Assembly (NCBI GenBank): GCA_023136735.1
Contig: JAGLQQ010000169.1
Coordinates: forward strand, 1 to 22,563
DNA length: 22,563 nucleotides
DNA from: Candidatus Omnitrophota bacterium
Lineage (GTDB): Bacteria; Omnitrophota; Gorgyraeia; B26-G9
Direction of reading: 5' to 3'
Made by a program: the position numbers and the translations under genes. The notes under the pieces were generated by a model that saw nothing but the letters and a program-made list of their open reading frames with translations, was not told the DNA's origin and searched no databases. The first letter of the stretch is position 1. Every line of letters begins with the position of its first letter. Positions 14,081 to 21,697 of this stretch are shown here, piece after piece.

Positions 14081-14779
14081 ATGATAGTTTCAGTTCATCA
14101 ACCTCAATATATACCGTGGCTTGGGTATTTTGATAAGATTGATAAAAGTGATTGCTTTGTTTTTTTGGATACGGTACAATATAAAAAGAGGGAGTATCAA
14201 AACCGTAACAGAGTCCGGACAAAAGACAGCTGGATATGGCTTACTGTGCCTGTTATAACAAAAGGATCAAGCCATCAGAGCTTATCTGATGTGCTTATAG
14301 ACAATGAAACTGATTGGGCTAATGAGCATTGTAAAAGCTTGCAAAGTTGGTATGGTCATGCATCATATTTTAAAGATTATTTCCCTTTTTTTGAAGATTT
14401 ATATAAGAAAAACTGGGAAAAACTGATAGATCTCAATATAAATGTAATAAAATATTTACTAGGTGCGTTAAATATAGATACTCAAATTTATCTTGAGTCT
14501 GAAATTGGGACATCTAAAAAAAGTACCGAGAGAATAATAGAAATTTGCCAGAAGCTAAAAGCAGATAAATATTTATCCGGTGCTGGGGGTAAGGATTATT
14601 TGCAAGAAGGGTTATTTGCTAAGGATGGCATTGATCTCAAATACCAGATTTTTGAACATCCGAATTATAAACAGCAATTTATGAGTAATGAGCATGCTTT
14701 TGAGTCGTACATGTCGGTTTTGGATTTACTTTTTAATGCCGGCAAACAAAGTTTGAGTATTATTCGCAATAATTCATAA
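14081..14779 (+). CDS. WbqC-like family protein
   Basis: The 232-residue protein matches the WbqC family: the N-terminal signature VSVHQPQYIPWLGYFDKI, then FLDTVQYKKREYQNRNRV and a late LSGAGGKDYL. WbqC proteins are found in O-antigen and other surface-polysaccharide gene clusters, where they are thought to take part in synthesis of unusual modified sugars; the exact reaction is not settled. The start is fixed by the conserved N-terminus at the ATG. No ribosome binding site precedes it, since a C-rich repeat ends just upstream. The next gene follows after 13 bases, so it is part of the polysaccharide operon. Confidence 0.9.
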   Translation: MIVSVHQPQYIPWLGYFDKIDKSDCFVFLDTVQYKKREYQNRNRVRTKDSWIWLTVPVITKGSSHQSLSDVLIDNETDWANEHCKSLQSWYGHASYFKDYFPFFEDLYKKNWEKLIDLNINVIKYLLGALNIDTQIYLESEIGTSKKSTERIIEICQKLKADKYLSGAGGKDYLQEGLFAKDGIDLKYQIFEHPNYKQQFMSNEHAFESYMSVLDLLFNAGKQSLSIIRNNS

Positions 14780-14792
14780 GCCAAGGAGGGTT

Positions 14793-15608
14793 ATGTACGA
14801 GGAGTATTGGGGTTTTAAGGAAAAACCGTTTGAAAATACGCCTAATCCGCATTTTCTGTATCATTCCCAGCAGCATGAAGAAGGGCTCTCTCGTTTACTT
14901 TATGTAGTCAGCGAAGGCAAAGGAGCAGGATTACTCACCGGTGTTTTCGGCTGTGGAAAGACACTTCTCGGGCGAACATTGTTTAAGGAGCTTGACAGGG
15001 ATATCTATAAAACTGCTTTTATTGCCAATCCATTTTTAAACTATTCTGAACTATTAATGCATATTGCTTATAACCTTGGGGCGCGAGATTTGCCGCAGAA
15101 CAAGCAGGATGTGCTTGTCAATGTTATCCTTGAGAGATTAAATGAAATACTTGAAAATAATATGCGTGATGGTAAAAAAACAGTTATTGTTATTGATGAG
15201 GCGCATGTTATTACTGACCGCAGAGTATGGGAAGAATTAAGGCTGCTGCTTAATTTTCAGCTTGAAGATAAATTTCTGCTGACGCTTTTAATCCTCGGAC
15301 AGCCGGAATTAAAGGAAATGATTGATTCCAATAAACAGTTCTCGCAAAGGATTGCCGTAAAATTTCATCTTGGCCCTCTTAACGAGAAAGAGACCGAGGA
15401 ATATATAAAACACCGCATTAATGTTGCAGGAAGAAGTTCTTCTGTATTTGCTCCTGAGACAATAAAAACAATATACAAGAAATGCGGCGGAATACCCAGG
15501 AGAATAAATCATCTTTGCGATCTAGCGCTTTTTGCTGGATTTGGCAAGAATACTTCTATAATTGATGAGAAAATAATCAAAGAAGTAAGTTTTGATATGG
15601 AGGATTAA
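14793..15608 (+). CDS. ExeA/GspA-like AAA ATPase
   Basis: The 271-residue protein is an AAA ATPase of the ExeA/GspA type: the N-terminal signature MYEEYWGFKEKPFENTPNP, Walker A GVFGCGKT (50-57), Walker B VIVIDEAH (131-138), then LGQPELKE and QRIAVKFHLGPL toward the C-terminus. Similar ATPases occur in exosortase-linked exopolysaccharide loci as well as in type II secretion, where the longer GspA adds a peptidoglycan-binding region that is missing here. Its place between WbqC and a deacetylase suggests a role in polysaccharide assembly or export. AAGGAGGG lies just before the start. The next gene follows after two bases. Confidence 0.88.
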   Translation: MYEEYWGFKEKPFENTPNPHFLYHSQQHEEGLSRLLYVVSEGKGAGLLTGVFGCGKTLLGRTLFKELDRDIYKTAFIANPFLNYSELLMHIAYNLGARDLPQNKQDVLVNVILERLNEILENNMRDGKKTVIVIDEAHVITDRRVWEELRLLLNFQLEDKFLLTLLILGQPELKEMIDSNKQFSQRIAVKFHLGPLNEKETEEYIKHRINVAGRSSSVFAPETIKTIYKKCGGIPRRINHLCDLALFAGFGKNTSIIDEKIIKEVSFDMED

Positions 15609-15610
15609 TC

Positions 15611-16228
15611 ATGAATATTTTAGCGATTGGCGCTCATCCTGATGATATTGAAATCGGCTGCGGTGGAAGTTTGATCAAATATGCCAGAGCTGGCCACAAG
15701 GTTTTTTTGCTGGTGCTTACCTGCGGAGGTGTCGGCGGTGACCCTGATGTCAGGAAAAAAGAGCAGGAACTGTCAGCTAAAACAATGGGGGCTGAAAAAG
15801 TATTCTGGGGTGATTTTAAAGACACTTATGCGTCTGATGCCAGGGCGCTTATTACAGTTATTGAAAATGTTATCAATGAAGTGCAGCCGCAAACTGTACT
15901 GATAAACTATTTGCATGATGTCCATCAAGACCATAGGGCTGTTGCCAAGGCCTGTCTTTCTGCGACGCGTTATATAAAAGAGGTGCTTTATTATGAAGTG
16001 CCGACGACAAATGGTTTTGAGCCGGAAACATTTGTTGATATCGGAGCAGTTCTTGATGAAAAAATAGAATTGCTTAAGATTCACGCTTCTCAGGTAGACA
16101 GAACGCGTGTTGAGAATTTATCAATTCTGGAAGTTGCTAAATCATGTGCGAATTTCCGCGGTTTTCAGGCGAGAATTAAGTATGCTGAAGGATTTAAGGC
16201 TGTTAGGGTTTTAAAAGAAATAGGCTGA
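15611..16228 (+). CDS. PIG-L/LmbE-family zinc deacetylase
   Basis: The 205-residue protein has the zinc motif GAHPDD (H9, D12) and the second motif HDVHQDHR (H105, followed by D107 and H108), which identify the PIG-L/LmbE N-acetylglucosamine deacetylase family. Such enzymes remove acetyl groups from N-acetylated sugars; sitting in this locus, it may deacetylate a sugar nucleotide or a lipid-linked GlcNAc. Its length is normal for the family, and there is no signal peptide, so it acts in the cytoplasm. GGAGG of its ribosome binding site lies inside the end of the preceding ATPase gene, which points to tight co-translation. Confidence 0.92.
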   Translation: MNILAIGAHPDDIEIGCGGSLIKYARAGHKVFLLVLTCGGVGGDPDVRKKEQELSAKTMGAEKVFWGDFKDTYASDARALITVIENVINEVQPQTVLINYLHDVHQDHRAVAKACLSATRYIKEVLYYEVPTTNGFEPETFVDIGAVLDEKIELLKIHASQVDRTRVENLSILEVAKSCANFRGFQARIKYAEGFKAVRVLKEIG

Positions 16229-16298
16229 TGTCGCATAATCAAGGCTTTTTAATCTTGCAAAGTTATGAGTGCTTTATGTTAATTAAAGGATTAATTTC

Positions 16299-17327
16299 AT
16301 GAGTACATTTACCGCATTTTTTATTGCATTGCTGGGGGCGTATTTCAGTGCTTTTATATTCAGAAAAATAGCATTGCTTTTAAAAATCGTAGATACGCCA
16401 AATAGTAAAAAAATTCACAAGAGACCGATTCCACTTTTAGGCGGATTAAGTATATATGTGGGGTCTATTGTCGCATTTTATTTCTATCCTTTTGAATTTA
16501 AAACCATAATGCCTGTATTTGTTAGTGGCACAATAGTTCTTTATATGGGTGCTTATGATGATATTAAGGGGCTTTCAGCGAGATTAAGACTTCTGATACA
16601 GATAATCCTTGCTGTTTTTGTGATTTACTCTGGCGTTAGAATTAGTTTTCTTCCTGATAATATGCTTGGTGATATTGGTGAGTACATAGTTACTATTATC
16701 TGGATTGTCGGGCTTACTAATGCTTTTAATTATCTGGACGGTCTTGACGGCCTGGCAACAGGATCTGCGGTATTAAATCTGTTTTGTTTTTTAATAATAC
16801 TCTATAATATGGGGCAATTTCCACTTGGACTTGCCATTGCTATTTTGATGGGAGCATGCCTTGGCTTTCTACCGCATAATTTCTTAGGTAAAAAAAGAAT
16901 GTTTTTAGGTGATGCTGGTAGTACGTTTTTAGGCTTTATGCTTGCCTGCATTGCGATTCAGGGAGACTGGGCAAGTGATGGTATTGTTAAATTGGCTATA
17001 CCTGTTTTAATTCTTGGAGTGCCGATGTTTGACATGATATTCACAACCATCATGAGAATTAAACAGGGAAAGATAAAGAATATTATTGAATGGCTTAAAT
17101 ATGGCGGACAGGATCATTTTCATCATTATTTGGTTGATCTAGGCTTAAAACAGCGTGGTGCTGTGCTGTTTATTTATTATATTACTTTTTCTCTTGGCCT
17201 GAGTGCTTATATGGTTAGTAATGATACAGCGATTGAGGGAGTGTTAACTATTGTACATTCATCTATGATCTTCGGAGTAATAGGTGTTTTAATAGTTTTA
17301 GGTAAAAAATATCATAAAAAAACGTAA
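16299..17327 (+). CDS. WecA/MraY-family undecaprenyl-phosphate sugar-1-phosphate transferase
   Basis: The 342-residue protein is polytopic, with about ten hydrophobic helices, and carries the family signatures: VDTPNSKKIHKRPIPLLGG near the start, the DD of GAYDDIKGLSARLRL, NAFNYLDGLDGLATG and FLGDAGSTFLGF. The family transfers a sugar 1-phosphate (GlcNAc-1-P or MurNAc-pentapeptide phosphate) to undecaprenyl phosphate, and so starts O-antigen, teichoic acid or exopolysaccharide chains. WecA-like specificity fits this locus better than MraY, since no cell-wall genes are near. A GGATTAA-type Shine-Dalgarno lies upstream. It closes the polysaccharide block; the next promoter and riboswitch follow. 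Confidence 0.9.
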   Translation: MSTFTAFFIALLGAYFSAFIFRKIALLLKIVDTPNSKKIHKRPIPLLGGLSIYVGSIVAFYFYPFEFKTIMPVFVSGTIVLYMGAYDDIKGLSARLRLLIQIILAVFVIYSGVRISFLPDNMLGDIGEYIVTIIWIVGLTNAFNYLDGLDGLATGSAVLNLFCFLIILYNMGQFPLGLAIAILMGACLGFLPHNFLGKKRMFLGDAGSTFLGFMLACIAIQGDWASDGIVKLAIPVLILGVPMFDMIFTTIMRIKQGKIKNIIEWLKYGGQDHFHHYLVDLGLKQRGAVLFIYYITFSLGLSAYMVSNDTAIEGVLTIVHSSMIFGVIGVLIVLGKKYHKKT

Positions 17328-17344
17328 ATCAAGCATTTATGTAG

Positions 17345-17406
17345 TTGTTTTTAGTCAATAAATACTTTTATAAAGCATTGACGCGTGGAAGTAATTGTGG
17401 TACACT
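17345..17406 (+). promoter_or_regulatory. Two candidate promoters before the riboswitch
   Basis: Option A is TTGTTT (17345-17350), 18 bases, TATAAA (17369-17374). Option B is TTGACG (17378-17383), 17 bases, TACACT (17401-17406), with TG one base before the -10. Option B is the better match, but it would start the RNA near 17413 and leave out the strand CTTGTA (17405-17410) that could form the basal riboswitch stem. Option A would include it. Confidence 0.45.
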
Positions 17407-17552
17407 TGTAATAGCAGGAAAAGGCAAACTTTCGCCACATTGCGTGGCGGACTCGCTTTATTTTGAAGCGGGCATGGTAACGTGAGGGCGCAAAGCCGTT
17501 GCACCCTTGACATTGCAATGTCAAGGGATGGCAGGCTACCCAAATGCAAGCT
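17405..17552 (+). promoter_or_regulatory. Probable c-di-GMP-I (GEMM-I) riboswitch with enlarged P1b region
   Basis: The three conserved blocks of the GEMM-I aptamer are present in order: GGCAAAC (17423-17429), GCGCAAAGCC (17488-17497) and ATGGCAGGCTACC (17528-17540). A perfect 11-bp hairpin (CCCTTGACATT/AATGTCAAGGG, 17504-17527) forms the outer P2 stem. A basal stem CTTGTA/TGCAAG (17405-17410 with 17545-17550) is possible. Between the first two blocks lie three small helices instead of one: CGCCAC/GTGGCG (17433-17449), CTCGCTT/AAGCGGG (17452-17472) and CATG/CGTG capped by a GUAA tetraloop (17473-17484). An intrinsic terminator follows at once, so control is likely at transcription termination in response to cyclic di-GMP. 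Confidence 0.7.
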
Positions 17553-17582
17553 ACCTCGGGTTATTTCCTGAGGTTTTTTTTT
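17553..17582 (+). terminator. Intrinsic terminator of the riboswitch
   Basis: ACCTCGGG (17553-17560) pairs with CCTGAGGT (17567-17574) in an eight-base-pair stem with one G-U pair and a six-base loop. Eight T residues follow (17575-17582). It starts immediately after the aptamer, as expected for a termination-controlling switch. Bases 17554-17558 could instead pair with TGAGG at 17483-17487, a possible antiterminator. Confidence 0.85.
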
Positions 17583-17592
17583 GAAAATATTG

Positions 17593-17627
17593 AAAAGTGC
17601 CAGGCACAAAGGGGGAAAAGTGCCAGG
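17593..17627. repeat. REP-like repeats upstream of the second Y1 transposase gene
   Basis: AAAAGTGCCAGG occurs at 17593-17604 and again at 17616-17627, 23 bases apart. The first copy is part of the palindrome GTGCCAGGCAC (17597-17607). GTGCCAGGCAC-type palindromes are often found beside Y1 transposase genes in bacterial genomes, which fits the gene that begins at 17673. No matching downstream copy was seen near 18.9 kb. Confidence 0.55.
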
Positions 17628-17672
17628 TTTGAGCAAGGATGAGACCAAATAGATGGGGTGATGGTGTAGAAA

Positions 17673-18881
17673 ATGCCAAGGATGCCGAGGATATTTGTTG
17701 AAAACGCTTTATATTATGTGACTTGCAAGAGTTTGCCGAATCAGAGCATTTTTAGACAAATGGGAGATTATGAGATGTACTTTGGCCTGATGAAAAAGTA
17801 TAAAGAACAATATGGCGTTAAAGTTTATGCCTATAATCTTATGCCAAGCCATCTGCATTTGCTCATGGAAGTTGATGAGAAAACTACAATTTCAACCGTA
17901 ATGCACAATATTAATTCGACATATACTAAATTCTATAATGGCCGTTATGCACGCAAAGGCCATCTTTTTAGAGAGCGGTTTAAAGCGGCTTTGATAGAAA
18001 ATGATCCAAAGGTGTTGTTGAATCTTACTGCCTATATGCATTTAAATGCAAAAAAAATGGAGGTAGCCATTCAGGCGCAGACTCTTCGTTATAACAGTTA
18101 TTCTTTGTATCTTGACTATGACCAGCAGAATGATCGGGGACTGGATATGAAAAACGAGATTAACGGTATATTATCCGGGCTGATTGGTGAAAATTATAGC
18201 CAGTATCTGCAAAAGGCAGAACAAAGCATGGATTTTAAAAAAATGCATAAGCAGCTGCAGCGCAAGGGAATGTTTGGATCACCTGCTTTTATGGAAAGTG
18301 TTAAAAAGAAAATTGATGAATTCAGAGAACCTACTGCGGCAAAAAAAGAAACAGCAGAATTGAAGCCAGTGGTTTCCAAAAGTAATGAGAAAATTACCAA
18401 GAAGAGCTTTAATCCAGCGGGGATTGCTATTTTAATACTAATTTTGAGCTCTGCTGGTATTTATATATATTTTGATTATTCAGCTAAAGCACCAGTAGAG
18501 GTAGCGCAAAAAGTTATTATAAAAGAGGTAAATAAAGAAGAACTGGAAAATCTTGATGAAACAGAATGGCAGATAAAATTGACTTCTTCAGACGGCAAAG
18601 AAGTTAAAAAAGATACGGTATTTTTTGTTAAGGGAAAATTTGCCTCAAAATACCTCACTCAGCTTAATTATTCAATGTCGAATTATTCTATGTTTGGCGA
18701 AAACGATAAGATTATCTGGGAGACGATGCAAACTTCTTATAACGGCATAGCTTTATGGCGGGGTGAAATAACTGGAGATAAGATGAACGGAATCTTAAGC
18801 CTGCAGCAGAAAGGAAAACAGCAGCAGGTTTTTTCTTTTAAAAGTATTACGCACCGAAAAAAAATGGGAGGTTTGAAATGA
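17673..18881 (+). CDS. Y1/HUH transposase domain fused to a membrane anchor and exported domain
   Basis: Residues 1-145 form a complete Y1 transposase domain: MPRIFVENALYYVTCKSLPN at the start, HUH motif SHLHLLME (H60, H62), RKGHLFRERFKA (94-105) and the catalytic tyrosine in AYMHLN (Y121). Residues 146-245 are helical and charged. Residues 247-268 (FNPAGIAILILILSSAGIYI) are a clear transmembrane helix. The last 115 residues look like a small beta-rich globular domain with WQIKLTSSDGKE, ALWRGEITGDKMNGILSLQQ and QVFSFKS. By the positive-inside rule the transposase would stay in the cytoplasm and the tail outside. The 402-residue length is about twice that of ordinary Y1 proteins. It is translationally coupled (ATGA) to the next exported protein and lies behind a riboswitch, so a host function is likely. 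Confidence 0.8.
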   Translation: MPRMPRIFVENALYYVTCKSLPNQSIFRQMGDYEMYFGLMKKYKEQYGVKVYAYNLMPSHLHLLMEVDEKTTISTVMHNINSTYTKFYNGRYARKGHLFRERFKAALIENDPKVLLNLTAYMHLNAKKMEVAIQAQTLRYNSYSLYLDYDQQNDRGLDMKNEINGILSGLIGENYSQYLQKAEQSMDFKKMHKQLQRKGMFGSPAFMESVKKKIDEFREPTAAKKETAELKPVVSKSNEKITKKSFNPAGIAILILILSSAGIYIYFDYSAKAPVEVAQKVIIKEVNKEELENLDETEWQIKLTSSDGKEVKKDTVFFVKGKFASKYLTQLNYSMSNYSMFGENDKIIWETMQTSYNGIALWRGEITGDKMNGILSLQQKGKQQQVFSFKSITHRKKMGGLK

Positions 18882-19264
18882 ATAAAAATATCAATTGGAA
18901 ATATTTCTGCTTGATTGCCGTAATTATATTGGCAGTATTTTCCAGTATAGGGCTAGCAAAGGAAGACATTGCCAAGAATAAAGAAACAATAACAAACAAG
19001 GAGGTCCAGGGGGAAATAAGCGGCATTGGCAAAGATTATATTTCTGTGATTTATAAAAAGGATGAGGAAAAGGGCGTGGATTACGAGATTTTACTGCCGA
19101 TAGAACATGATATAAGTTTAAACCATAAACAAAATTTAGGCGAGTTAAAGCCGGGAGATATTGTGCGTATTCAGTATCAGGAAACGACTCAGCAGACCAA
19201 AAACGGCCCGAAATCAAGCCGAAAAGCAAAAATAATTAATTTTGTTAAATCGGGAAAAAATTAA
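18878..19264 (+). CDS. Small exported protein of unknown function
   Basis: The 128-residue protein begins with a signal peptide (MNKNINWKYF, hydrophobic 11-24, likely cleavage after IGLA at 27). The rest is soluble and beta-rich: VQGEISGIGKDYISVIYK, then DYEILLPIEHDI, LGELKPGDIVRIQY and ending KAKIINFVKSG. This rhythm suggests a small OB-like barrel, but no named family was recognised. No lipobox cysteine is present, so it should be free in the periplasm. Its ATG overlaps the stop of the membrane-anchored transposase-like gene, which means coupled translation and suggests that the two exported domains act together. Confidence 0.75.
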   Translation: MNKNINWKYFCLIAVIILAVFSSIGLAKEDIAKNKETITNKEVQGEISGIGKDYISVIYKKDEEKGVDYEILLPIEHDISLNHKQNLGELKPGDIVRIQYQETTQQTKNGPKSSRKAKIINFVKSGKN

Positions 19265-19315
19265 ATAATTACCATGAAAGCTGTTGTTACAAATTGAGAG
19301 TTTAAAGGAGCAGGC

Positions 19316-21631
19316 ATGGATAGGGAAAAGAAACCGGAAGGATTGATTCAGGATAAAGGGAAATATTTAATCCTCGCGTATATTACCGCGTTTAGCGCGG
19401 GATTTTGTGTGATGGTTGTGGAAGTTGTCGCGGCAAGATTGATTGCCCGCTATTTAGGTGCTTCAATATATACATGGACATCGGTAATTGGTGTGGTATT
19501 GGCAGGTATTGCGCTGGGTAATTATATTGGCGGCTGGATAGCTGACCGTTATCAGGCAAAAAAAGCACTTTCTAATTTATTCCTTCTTGCAGCTTTCAGT
19601 TGTGTGCTAACACCGGTGTTAAACCGGCTTATGGGTACATGGTTGTTTTTAATGTATCTTTCCTGGCCGTTGCGGGTGGCAGGACATGTGATGATGGTAT
19701 TCTTTTTCCCTGCAGTAATCCTGGGAATGATCAGCCCGGTAGTAGCGAAAATGGCTTTAGACCAGGGTTTGAAACCCGGAAGAACAATTGGCAATATATA
19801 CGCCAGTGGGAGTATGGGAAGTATTGTAGGCACCTTTATAACCGGATTTTTTCTTATTGCGTTTATGGGAACTAACGGAGTTATATGGGTGGTTGCGGCT
19901 ATTCTGGGAATTATTGGATTATTTTACGGATTTAAAAAACCGGGTTCTTATGTGGGAATAGCAATGTTAACAATTTTAGGTTTTATTAGTTTAAGCATCC
20001 AAGGATGGGCAGTTACAGTCAGCCAGAACCTTGCTTTGCGTGAGGTAGCAGATCCGGCAATTTTATATCAGGCGGAAAGTATGTATTCAGATATAAAAAT
20101 ACTACGCTCAGAACGCCATCCTCAGGTACGAAAACTGATTTTAGGCCAGCTTCTGCACAGTATTCTACGCATGGATGAATCGGGTAATATTGTAAATCTT
20201 TATGCTTATCAGGAAGTTTATGAAGGCATAACTGGTCTTTTAGCTAAAGATAAAAAGAATATTTCGGCTTTAATTATCGGCGGGGGAGGGTATGTGTTTC
20301 CCCGCTATCTTGAGGAGCATTATCCGGGAAGTTATATAGAGGCAATTGAAATTGACCCGGCAGTTACCAAAGCGGCAAAAACAGCTTTTGGTCTTTCTCC
20401 TGAGACCTCGATTAAAATCTATCATGGCGATGCGCGCAACCGTGTTGATGAACTTATCAGAAGACAGGAACAGGGCGAGGCAATACCGGTATTTGATGTT
20501 GTATACGGAGACGCTTTTAATGATTTATCTATTCCTTTTCAGCTGGTCAGTTATGAGTTTAATGAAAAAATTCGCCAGTTATTGTCGCCAGAGGGCGTGT
20601 ATATGTTGACTTTAGCAGATACAATTGAATCCGGCAAGTTTTTAGGAGCAATGGTGAATACATTTAAGGAGAGCTTTCCTTATATTAATGTTTTTTTGAC
20701 CGGAGATACCCGCGTTAAGGAAGAGTTGCGTAATGTGTTTGTCCTGGTTGGGTCTTTCCAGCCGCTAGATTGGCCGGGTAAAGCTAAGGATAACTGTAAG
20801 AGTGTTCGCCTAAATCAGAAATTAATGCAGGTTTTACACGAGCGTTCTGGGGGTATTGTGCTTACTGATAATTATGCGCCGGTTGAGAATTTATTGGCAG
20901 CAGTCGTGCAGCAGCAGGGCCTGCGCAGGGCATCAGCGGAATTGACCAGTCGGGCAAATAAGCTGGTGCAAAAAAGCAAGCTTGAAAAAGCGATGAAACA
21001 GTATAGTAGAGTTCTGGAACGTGATCCGGAATTCTCGCAGGCGCGCAATAATTTGGCGAATGTGTTAGCCAGTAAGGGAAAGATAAATGAGGCGATCTCT
21101 TATTATGAAGAATGTCTGCGCCTTGATCCTGAATTTGCCGAGGCACACAATAATTTGGCAATTATTTTAATTCATAAGGGTCGGCTTGATGAGGCGATTA
21201 CCCATTATCAGGAATCTATAAGGATTGAGCCGGAGACCGCGGAAACGCATTATAATTTAGGAGTAACTTTTTTAACAGCCAAACGGCTGGATGAGGCTGC
21301 TGAGTGTTTTGTTGAGGCATTACGCCTTAAGCCTAATATGGCGGAAGCATATAGTAATTTGGGTAACACTTTCTTAAATCAAAACAAGGTTGAAGAAGCT
21401 GTTCAATATTACCAAAAGGCATTATCTATAAAACCAGATATCATTCAAGCGCATAATAATTTAGGAATCATATATACACGACAGGGGAAATTTAAAGAAG
21501 CGCAGTGGCATTATAATCGGGTTTTAAATATTAATCCAGAACATAAATTGGCTAAAAGCAATCTTGCCGCACTTAGCGCGCAGATGGAGAATTATCCGGA
21601 GGGCGAATCGGCCAGTGAGCTGGAACACTAA
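19316..21631 (+). CDS. Fused MFS-like membrane domain, spermidine-synthase-like domain and TPR tail
   Basis: The 771-residue protein has three parts. Residues 15-235 hold about seven transmembrane helices (for example YITAFSAGFCVMVVEVVAAR, then IGVVLAGIALGNYIGGWIAD), as in the known fused MFS/spermidine synthase family. Residues 245-540 form a SAM- or decarboxylated-SAM-binding domain with LIIGGGGYVFPRYL (319-332), EAIEIDP (342-348), HGDARNR (370-376) and the catalytic-region YGDAFND (397-403). From about 548 to the end there are roughly six TPR repeats with the usual AEAHNNLAIIL / LDEAITHYQE pattern. Function of such fusions is not settled: aminopropyl or methyl transfer linked to the envelope is possible. 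AAAGGAG precedes the ATG. It follows the small exported protein by 51 bases and is probably in the same operon. Confidence 0.88.
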   Translation: MDREKKPEGLIQDKGKYLILAYITAFSAGFCVMVVEVVAARLIARYLGASIYTWTSVIGVVLAGIALGNYIGGWIADRYQAKKALSNLFLLAAFSCVLTPVLNRLMGTWLFLMYLSWPLRVAGHVMMVFFFPAVILGMISPVVAKMALDQGLKPGRTIGNIYASGSMGSIVGTFITGFFLIAFMGTNGVIWVVAAILGIIGLFYGFKKPGSYVGIAMLTILGFISLSIQGWAVTVSQNLALREVADPAILYQAESMYSDIKILRSERHPQVRKLILGQLLHSILRMDESGNIVNLYAYQEVYEGITGLLAKDKKNISALIIGGGGYVFPRYLEEHYPGSYIEAIEIDPAVTKAAKTAFGLSPETSIKIYHGDARNRVDELIRRQEQGEAIPVFDVVYGDAFNDLSIPFQLVSYEFNEKIRQLLSPEGVYMLTLADTIESGKFLGAMVNTFKESFPYINVFLTGDTRVKEELRNVFVLVGSFQPLDWPGKAKDNCKSVRLNQKLMQVLHERSGGIVLTDNYAPVENLLAAVVQQQGLRRASAELTSRANKLVQKSKLEKAMKQYSRVLERDPEFSQARNNLANVLASKGKINEAISYYEECLRLDPEFAEAHNNLAIILIHKGRLDEAITHYQESIRIEPETAETHYNLGVTFLTAKRLDEAAECFVEALRLKPNMAEAYSNLGNTFLNQNKVEEAVQYYQKALSIKPDIIQAHNNLGIIYTRQGKFKEAQWHYNRVLNINPEHKLAKSNLAALSAQMENYPEGESASELEH

Positions 21632-21697
21632 CAGAGAAAATTAACTTGAGTAGTTACCGGAAATCAAGGTTTGCTGAATGAGAGAATGGAGATGAAG

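Noticed and set aside
17355..17648. 97-codon minus-strand frame over the riboswitch region
   Set aside because: It is antisense to a structured RNA and terminator, with no family resemblance.
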